From Rugalucina vietnamica (lineage: Eukaryota > Mollusca > Bivalvia > Lucinida > Lucinidae): DNA of 64,000 nt. Both the position numbers and the translations under genes were made by a program. The notes beneath the pieces are model-generated. The model made no database searches and had not been told where the DNA came from. It was given only the letters and a program-made list of their open reading frames with translations. Each line of letters opens with the position of its first letter. Position 1 is the stretch's first letter. Shown here one piece after another: positions 44,995-53,884 of the stretch. The stretch is from positions 372,001-436,000 of the forward strand of contig OZ024883.1 in the NCBI GenBank assembly GCA_964017185.1, in the 5' to 3' direction.

Positions 44995-45657
44995 GTACAA
45001 GTAGGCAAATATCAGGAAAAGGCGCAATCAGAAAAAAGATTCCCACTCCAAAAACCGAGATGGAAAAAAACTAAATTAACAATCAGGTACTTATACCATG
45101 AAAACATATCGTAAGCCGAATGGGCAGCTACTTTCCCAATAGGTTGCCACTCAGTTACCTAAACTTAACTAAAATTATGAAAACACACATAAGGTGCCAA
45201 CAGCATAAAATATTTAAACACCAAGACAAAAAACGAAAGAACCACCACAGAAGTATCGCCTTGGAACGACCAGTAATATAAAATTACTGGCGGGCTTAAA
45301 TCGATTTTACAGGTACCTAACCTCACCCTAAGCTTCTGCAGCGGTTCATAACATTTAGTTAGTTCTTCGGTCCTCGTGGTGAATATCTAACTAGTCAATG
45401 AGTCATCAAGAACAAACAGATAAATCATGATAAACATCATAATAAATCAAAAACGAGGACTCACGGATTCAGTAAGCTGCCCGACGATGGAGGTCCCTGG
45501 GCGCCGAATAACCTACTAACTCTGGAGCAAAAGAAAAATACCAGTTGGACCCCGGTGGGCCAAGCAACAGACAAGAAGCTCCGGCCCCAATCAACTTAAA
45601 TGAATAGCTTAAAGTCGGTGCCATCATAGAGTCTGACACCCGACCCACCGGCGTGAA
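44995..45657 (-). repeat. PLE family A 3' tail, minus orientation
   Basis: From AGGTACAAGTAGGCAAATAT C to GACCCACCGGCGTG. Only the last RT codons are included at the right end (TCTGACACCCGACCCACCGG). Confidence 0.7.
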
Positions 45658-46925
45658 ATTTAAAAAAGTTTACTTCATAAACGTTAAAGAAACGTAATAA
45701 CCACAGTTTAAGCGCATCTGAAAGCCAACTAAGTGCATTGGCTTTGCTTTTGGTGTTTCTTTCAAGAAATCATGTAGGACCTAATGAATATTTTTCGTCC
45801 TCATAGTTTGTAATTTTGGTAACGTTTAAAATCATACTGCATGACGTAAAACACTGGTTTTGGTATGAGATATAAGCAGGCTGATTCCACTTTTCTGTTT
45901 GAACACATATTTTTCCGAAACATTCTAAAAGAAACAATTTTCATCGTGGCCAATTTATTGTGAGGCGTTTTCAAAGCCCTTTAGTATACTTGCTAAATCT
46001 GTAACACTATTTGTTTGCATTATGACGCATGCTCACAATTACTCAAAATGTTTGATTCGTTTCTACTTTTCCTTGAGTACATATCTCTTCGTTTTTTGTC
46101 CTATTTGTAATCAGTTATGAGCGTTTTAAGATTCATACTGTCCTGTCTTATTCTGATTTAAGAGACTTATACCTTAGTTGCATTTTAGTCTGATTATATA
46201 GTATTGCAATTGCATGTATATATATCCTTTTTCTTCCATTTTCTTTATGTGTACCTGTATATGCTTAGAAACAACGAACTACGACATGTTAATAGCTGTT
46301 CTAACCAATTAGCTTCTGTGAGCTCGTAGCATGCATTTGGCGACCGAAGTGCTGTAGTAATGATATCTTGTACAGGTAACTTTTCAATTAGTTTGGCTAA
46401 TATGATATTATATATGTATTTTAGATAAAATAAATGTTTCTTTAATAAGATAATGTTACATAGAGATATACTGTTTTGTGTAAGCGGTTATGGACAAATC
46501 GACATCTTTCCTCAGCATATTAAATACGTATCGCTAAAATATGTAGCAAAATTAAAATCTGGCAAATTCGCGACACTCGTTCGTCTATTAAATATTTATA
46601 TAAATGATCCTAACTCTCGTATGCGAATCTACAGTAAGTTAAAGATACATATTATGTTAGAGACAACCCATCTCTTTGTTTGTGTTGATAACCTTTTTTT
46701 TCAGGGATAATATACAGTTTAAGTTTGACCTCAGGCGCGCCAAGGATCGGTGAGTCCACTGTTTTAACTATTTGACTCCGTTTAGGCATGTCCCTTTGTT
46801 TTAGACTTCCCTTGTGTAAATTTTTGAAATTGCAGTCGCCTGTTAATAACGGGTCACTGATGAGGGTTCAATATCCGAAATAACGCAATATTGTCCATAC
46901 AACCTCCATTTAAACGCTTTCACTG
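45658..46925. other. Intergenic sequence, nothing convincing
   Basis: An 85-codon frame at 46453-46710 has ordinary-looking composition but no recognisable motif, no splice context and no duplicate, so it is not called a gene. Confidence 0.35.
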
Positions 46926-46929
46926 CTTC

Positions 46930-47290
46930 CAAAGGATCTTACTTAATATTTTATTAACTAAAATATGAAACCGTACATAGGGTGCAAACAGTAAACAATA
47001 AAATAATAAGAACCATTACAGAAGTATCGTCTTAGAAAGATCAGTAATATAAAATTATTGGTGGGCCTAAACTAGTTTTACAAGTACCTAACCTCGCCCT
47101 CAGCTTCTGCAGTGGCTCTAATATACACAGATATAAACAAGAAATAATGCCCATACAGTGACCTATTTGCCGAATTTTACCAACATGTAACATGTATAAC
47201 GGAAAGCTGGATGAGCAGCTATTGAAGTCAGGTGGTCACAATTCTAGTTTGGACAGAACAGGTAAAATTCAGAGGGTATTTGTACTGTTA
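46930..47290 (-). repeat. Degenerate PLE family A tail
   Basis: ACCTAACCTCGCCCTCAGCT TCTGCAGTGG and CGGAAAGCTGGATGAGCAGC TATTGAAG match 41640-41910. It lies upstream of cGLR copy 3. Confidence 0.5.
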
Positions 47291-48148
47291 TAATCTGAAT
47301 ATCCTTTCACGTGCTACTAAGTACGCGTCTGAGGTCAAAATCGAGCAATATATTAAATCTTTGGGCGATCGTCACAGATTTACCGTTATAAATATGAATG
47401 TCACGCGTGTTCCTACAGGTTAAATACATTTATTTCATTCATAGACGGAATATTTCCATCGGTATTCCGTTAGACCTCTTCATACCGACGGAAATGACTT
47501 CTATTGAGGCCTTGGTCGAAAATGAAAAATAAATGGAGTCTCCAAAGGAATTGAAAATTATGTTATGTTATATCTTTTCTGACTGATAGATATTCCTTAT
47601 ATGAAAAGGTACGCAGATTCATAAAATACTTCGTGTTTTCTGTGGAAATTATCATACACATCTATAAATAGGTAAGGGGAGACTATTGTAGAATATGGGA
47701 AACAAAGTAGAAAAACGATTGCTTTTTTCAAGTTTATTGAAATTTTGCAGGCTAATCAGAAGTTTATTAAAAGACTTATGCATTTTCTAACAAAACATAA
47801 CAAAAATTCTAACACTTATCACCAAATAAAGCAGCTATAAACTTCTTACGAAATCTATAATTTGTTCGACCATAGTTTAAATGCAACGTCACGGGAGAGG
47901 AGCGAGTTCACGAAGTGTATTTGAGTGCAGGTTAGCCAGCTGATCTATTTCATTCACACTGTATAACGGCAATTCTGTGACTTTAGTTAATTCTGTGACG
48001 TTAGTCCAGGCTTTATACATATTTTGCAGCACACATTCTTGTATATTTTGTTTTATTATTCTATCGTTGCAGCAAAATAAAACAACATAAGAAAGCCTTA
48101 ATTTTATATCCTGGATATTCCTTCAAAATATTCTATGTAGCTGAAGTA

Positions 48149-49504
48149 ATGGGCAACTGTCTGGCTAAATTCTGTTGTTTACGAACAAGGGACAATACAC
48201 GGCGGAAAAATGATATCGAGGAACAAGTTACAAATAAACCACTAAACCAAAGGCAACACAAACAATTGCAATCATTTTTTTCAACATATTGTTTCAAACT
48301 CAACAGTGGATTTCAGTATCCAAGAGATACAGGATATTCAGGATGCAGTACGTACAATGCTGGAGAGAATTAAGACGAGATTAAACCAAAGGGGTGTCTT
48401 TATTATAGATCATATTGTTCCCACTGGGTCTATGGTCGAGAAAACGGCCATATGGAAGTATGATGAAAGCGAACCATATCTAGAATTTGATAATCTTGCT
48501 GTCTTAAAAGAATCAGTTAGACTATGTGAAGACCATAGTGACTATGAAAGATGTCCGGGATGCATAAGAATTAGAAATCCACCTGTAGAACCCACACTAT
48601 TGTCACAATCTCAGTTATATCTGATAAGGAAACGTTGGAACGTAATAAATCCTAAAAAAGATCGTATCTACAAGCCCATGATAAACTTCATATTTTTATA
48701 TGAAATAAATAATTGTTTAAGTTCATCTTGTAACTGCCTTAATCTCCAATGTGATATAACTCATTATTCATTTAAACCATCTTCCGTAGATAATGAAGAT
48801 GGATGTGAGATATGTACTGTACACCTACTGGAACACTTAGTGTCAACACAAACAAAGCTGTTGATATCAGTCTATTCTCGGTTGGTCCTAACAAATGTTC
48901 TCTGGTTCTCAAATGGACCAGCAAGACAAAGAGTCTGTTAGCTCCAGACAAGTTGCTGCAACAGAAACAACCAATCATCTCAATGCCGATATACATAGAT
49001 TTCCTTCCTGCAATAGAATCACTGAAACCAACATCACCTGGTGATGGATATACACATGATTATTTTGCTGTGCCTAAAAAATGTAATGTATGTGAATATG
49101 ATTATGATGATCAATACAGGTGGAGAAGATCATGGTGTATTGCTGAGATTCAGGCCTTCAGCAAGACAAAAATATCCGACAAACATAGGAGATGCTATCA
49201 GATAATGAAGTATCTTCCGAATATAAGAAAATACCTTATAAAGAATGCAGTTCTCCAACATAGCACAACATGTTCAGATACCAGCGATAATTATGTAAAT
49301 TGTGTGATTAAAGTGTACCAGGATATTGGAAACGCGTACAATAGGGGAGAGTTTTTGTCGTATCATTCCAACATTAACATACTTTCAAAGACTAGCGATG
49401 ACGTCTGTAAGATATACGAGGCTTACTATCGTGAGTTTCTAACACAGTTGTATTCTGTGTCTACGACAGACACATTTGACAGCTTTGTCTCCAGGCTTTG
49501 GTGA
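48149..49504 (+). pseudogene. cGLR copy 3, two frameshifts and an early stop
   Basis: Homologous to 27776-29230 and closest to copy 2 (MGNCLAKFCC, EEQVTNKPLNQ). Lesions: one extra T in a seven-T run at 48275-48281; a four-base loss near 48819-48822 (after TGTACTGT) that restores the original frame; and TCA to TGA at 49502-49504, removing the last ~15-20 residues. Position 6 is Ala, so the myristoylation signal is weaker than in the other copies. The catalytic signature (GSMVEKTAIWK, LEFDNLAVL, YIDFLPAIE) and three CxxC pairs are still visible across the frames, so decay is recent. Intron acceptor at 48072. Confidence 0.8.
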
Positions 49505-49547
49505 AGGTGAGGTTAATATGAAATTTATGTAGATTTTGTAATTTAAG

Positions 49548-49807
49548 TATACCATGATATTCTAAATGCGTACAAAAGGGGGCACATTTTGTCGTACCAT
49601 TCCAACATAAACTTACTGTCAAATAAGATATAAAAATATTTGATCCTTTGGAAGCAGTGAAAACTGCTTTTTTAGGTGAAGATAAACAAGGCTTACCATC
49701 GTGAGTTTCTAGCAACGCTGTATTCTGTGTCTGAGACATTCACATTTGATGGATTTGTCTCAAGACTTTGGTCAAGACCTTCTGCTTATGATGCAAGGTT
49801 TCCTTGA
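49548..49807 (+). pseudogene. Fourth cGLR fragment (C-terminal)
   Basis: 49548-49625 repeats YHDILNAYKRG...SYHSNIN-type code, and 49677-49807 encodes AYHREFLATLYSVSET, FVSRLWSRP, ending TTTCCTTGA. An unrelated ~50-bp stretch lies between. This is a second, partial C-terminus directly behind copy 3. Confidence 0.7.
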
Positions 49808-50390
49808 AGTTTCGTGCTTTTAGACTGTAGATAATTTCTGCAGAATTGACTAACTTCACATGTTTTAAAATATATATCTTATTCGTTTCTAAGATAGAAA
49901 TACAAATTAAACGTAACAAACAGGTAACAATCAACTCAGGTAATTTCTGTCACTAAATAAAGTTTTCTTATAAACAATAATTGACAAAAAGCACGACCTA
50001 GAAAAAAAGCCAATGGTCACGGGATTTCTAAATCGACTAGCTGCTATAAACAAATGGCATAAAGACAATTGGTACTTAACAGAAGTTGTGCATCAGGAAC
50101 ACATGTCATTGCAATGCATATCCCTTTATACCCAAATTTATACAAGTATAGTGAAACTGGTATTATATATATATGTACTTGTATCAGAAATGATCTTGGT
50201 AGGAATAGCTGTTGAGGTTTGTATGTCTTTGATATGAAAATATTATTTCCAAGCTTTGGCATCCTATCCATAGGATCCAGTTATTCCATGTATATAGACG
50301 AGTGTGCTTGCACAACGAACAATAGTAACCTATCAGACGGGTTATGCAGGGAAATCGCCTCTAAACCTGAGCTATGGTAACTCCTTTTTT
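49808..50390. other. Intergenic sequence, nothing recognised
   Basis: Short frames only. No repeat partner seen in the window. Confidence 0.4.
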
Positions 50391-50644
<254 letters not shown>

Positions 50645-50682
50645 GGGGGGGATTAAACCATTAACAGTGCAAACATAAATCA

Positions 50683-50720
50683 AACTAAGTGCGCTTTCGG
50701 CTTTTGCCTTCTTCAGAGTC
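50683..50720 (-). ncRNA. Hammerhead-like motif, left palindrome arm
   Basis: Minus strand: GACU, CUGAAGA, A, GGC-AAAA-GCC, GAAA, GCGCAC, UU, AGUU. Stem I pairs with one wobble. There is one extra A before stem II, as in the PLE array copies. Confidence 0.4.
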
Positions 50721-51508
50721 AATATGTATTTACAGGTAAAAAGTGGAAAAAAATGAAAGAAAAAAAATGAAAATAGGTAAATAAACAAAATAAATCAAAA
50801 ACAATGCAAAAATACACAAAAATCACATAAAATGTGACAAAGTTGACACCACTGTATGTTCGGCAGTGGGTAAACGACTTAAAATTAATTCATGAACGCC
50901 CTTTGAAAGGGCCCAGTATCTGATACAAAAATGGCGGCAAAAATTGCGCGTCACTTTACTGCATAAAGTCAGTTTGTAGCGGTGTGTTTAAGTTACTCGG
51001 TAATTGTGTATTAGCTATGTAAGTTAAATATTGGGGAACCAGGGCTGGAGGCAACCAGATAAAAATCAAGGTAATAAGCACCAAAGAGAGTCAAACATAG
51101 TACTTTCCATGAATGCAAATCATCCCAGAATTGCTCATGGATGGTGCTTGGAAGGAGAGACGGCGAAAATGGCCATCCTCGATTTTTGAAATATAGAAAT
51201 TTAAATAAGAATTGCCTTTGTGCTCAATTGGCGAACATTTAATTTATTGAAGTTTGAAGAATTTGGATGAAAATCACTTTTATGTGGTCAGAAGAGGAGG
51301 CGAATACACCGCTACAAGCAAGAAAAGGGGGATGCGAAAACCATGTCTTATGCAGAGAGACGAGACAGATATACGTATGTAGCTAAAATTTTAGCAATTC
51401 TTATCTAAATTTCTATATTTCAAAAATCGAGGATGGCCATTTTCGCCGTCTCTCTTTCCAAGCACCGTCCATGAGCAATTCTGGGATGATTTGCATTCAT
51501 GGAAAGTA

Positions 51509-52025
51509 CAGTTGAACCTGCTGAATCAGCCACCTTTATAAGAGCTCCACCTGCATAAGAGAGCCAGTCTGAAACATTCCCAATCATTTTCACTATATTT
51601 TATCACTGCATAAGACAGCCACCTCCACAAGACAACCAGCAGCCAGTAAAATCAATCCCAAAATGCTTATAACTCTCTATAAGACAGCCACATCATACTT
51701 GCCTAAAGTCAAATTTCCCATTTACAAGCTGTTAGTTGGACAATTATTATTCATTATTGTATTTAAAACAGTTAATTAGCAGAAAAAATCAATTAAGTTA
51801 ATACCCATGAGGCTTTGTATATATTTTTGTGTAATGAAGCATGAAATGATGTCAACTTATGAAACACATACAGGTAGTCTTTCCTTAGAAAGGATTTTTC
51901 TTGTGACAGTAAGAATATTTTCTACATGACAACTGCTCTGACTGAACCTTGATAAGACAGCCACCTGTTTATAACAGCCAGCTTAGCTCACTCCCAAAGG
52001 TGGCGCTTTTATAGAGGTTTGACTG
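51509..52025. mobile_element. Mariner-type MITE (CAGT ends, TA target)
   Basis: Starts CAGTTGAACCTGCTG and ends AGAGGTTTGACTG, so the ends are CAGT(T/C)(G/A)AACCT, flanked by TA on both sides. The left arm of the palindrome (AGTACTTTCC at about 51102) shows the empty site. The interior has many ATAAGA(C/G)AGCCACCT-like words. The CAGT/TA combination is that of Tc1/mariner derivatives. Confidence 0.8.
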
Positions 52026-52405
52026 TACTCTGTTTGACTCTCTTTGGTGCTTATTACCTTGATTTTTATCTGGTTGCCTCCAGCCCTGGTTCCCCAATAT
52101 TTAACTTACATAGCTAATACACAATTACCGAGTAACTTAAACACACCGCTACAAACTGACTTTATGTAGTAAAGTGACGCGCAATTTTTGCCGCCATTTT
52201 TTATCAGATACTAGGCCCTTTCAAAGGGCGTTCATGAATTAATTTTAAGTCGTTTACCCACTGCCGAACATACATTGGTGTCAACTTTGTCACATTTTAT
52301 GTGATTTTTGTGTATTTTTGCATTGTTTTTTTATTTATTTTGTTTATTTACCTATTTTCATTTTTTTCTTTCATTTTTTCCACTTTTTACCTGTAAATAC
52401 ATATT

Positions 52406-52443
52406 GACTCTGAAGAGCGCGAAAGCCGAAAGCGCGCTTTGTT
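52406..52443 (+). ncRNA. Hammerhead-like motif, right palindrome arm, decayed
   Basis: CTGAAGA, GAAA and GCGCGC are present, but stem II (GCGCGAAAGCC) and stem I (GACT versus TGTT) no longer pair properly. Confidence 0.3.
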
Positions 52444-52634
52444 TGATTTATTGGTTTAATCCCCCTATATACTTATTTCAATCATTTTTCGAAACATTTC
52501 TTAGGATCCAGTGCTACCGGGAAGATTTTTGTTTGATGTTTGTTATATATATATATGTATATAACAACAAGTCCTTGTGTCGGTAATGATAGGAAGAAAG
52601 AATGAAATGAAGCAACAGCAACAATTTATTTCAG

Positions 52635-52671
52635 TCCTGTAGCGCTTTCACTTTACAGCTCTTCAGCAGGA
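52635..52671 (-). ncRNA. Candidate minimal hammerhead ribozyme
   Basis: Minus strand order: stem I UCCUG; core CUGAAGA; stem II GCU-GUAA-AGU with a GNRA loop; core GAAA; stem III as a self-complementary AGCGCU; cleavage triplet ending UA; stem I partner CAGGA. Every invariant position (CUGANGA, GAAA, UH) is satisfied. Very short, palindromic stem III is the known design of hammerheads reported in Penelope-like elements, which act as dimers. The predicted cut is between 52640 and 52639. Confidence 0.65.
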
Positions 52672-52697
52672 ACGTCGCCAAAACAATATGGCGACGT

Positions 52698-52734
52698 TCC
52701 TGCTGAAGAGCAGTAAAGTGAAAGCGCTACAGGA
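52698..52734 (+). ncRNA. Hammerhead-like motif, second palindrome arm
   Basis: Same elements as 52635-52671 on the other strand, but stem II reads GCA-GUAA-AGU with one A-A mismatch, so it is probably weaker. Confidence 0.5.
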
Positions 52735-52775
52735 CTGAAATAAATTGTTGCTGTTGCTTCATTTCATTCTTTCTT

Positions 52776-52993
<218 letters not shown>

Positions 52994-53050
<57 letters not shown>
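52994..53050. repeat. (TA)n microsatellite at the 3' boundary of the PLE array
   Basis: AT dinucleotides end at the first AATATGAGATTT of the PLE unit, marking the 3' terminus of the most downstream copy. Confidence 0.9.
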
Positions 53051-53055
<5 letters not shown>

Positions 53056-53183
53056 GAGATTTAGGTAATATACATCAAACAATCAAACCCTGTCGGTAGC
53101 ACTGGATCCAATTTGGATGCTAAAATGATATGCGGTAAGTATATATGGAGATTTTATCATCAACAGTGCAAAATCCTATTTGT

Positions 53184-53221
53184 GCCTGAGCGCGCTTTCG
53201 CCTTTCGGCTTCTTCAGAGGC
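53184..53221 (-). ncRNA. Hammerhead-like ribozyme motif, PLE unit 1
   Basis: Minus strand: stem I GCCU; CUGAAGA; an extra A; stem II GCC-GAAA-GGC; GAAA; palindromic AGCGCGCU; UC; stem I partner AGGC (perfect complement). The extra A beside stem II departs from the strict consensus. Identical at 57077-57114 and 60970-61007. Confidence 0.55.
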
Positions 53222-53884
53222 TTACTAAATACTACATAATAAGAGTGTGATATCTACATCTGCCTGTCATAGGCAGTCCAAAACTAGGAGACAAAATGTA
53301 ATCTAAAAAGTCTACATACTACTCATAACATTGTAAAACCTTATATAACTACATAAGAAATAAACACACCGCTACAAACTTGAAAAATGTAAATACAGCA
53401 AAATGGCTACGGGATTTTGAAAATGAAGAAATTTGGAAAATTAAACAGAAATTTAACAAAATTATGATTTATGTGGGCTAATACATCTTGGAGAGGTTGG
53501 AAACAGTGTTAGAACTGTCAAAGTTGAAAATAAAAAGTACTAAATGGCGTAAAATCGTATAACTGAAATTGAGTGAATTTCGTGACCGTTCACCTGTAGG
53601 ATTATCGGAAATCTGAAGCGTCACCTGTAAGATTATCGGATTTCTATAGCGTCAGTCGTTAACACACCGCTACAAATGTAAATTATAAGAACAGCTCATA
53701 AGTAAGGTACAGGTGAAGGCGGAGTCTCTATGTGCAAAATGAAGGAGTAAAGCCTATCAGGATATGGATAGACAATGTGTAAAGGGGGATGAAGTCCAAA
53801 ACGGGACATCAAATCGGATCAAATATCCATGTTAGGCTAAATATACATGCTGGCCTATTGCACTATGCTGTAACACTACTGTGT

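Noticed and set aside
46453..46710. 85-codon frame
   Set aside because: No motif, duplicate, splice context or family; chance open frame is likelier in AT-rich DNA.
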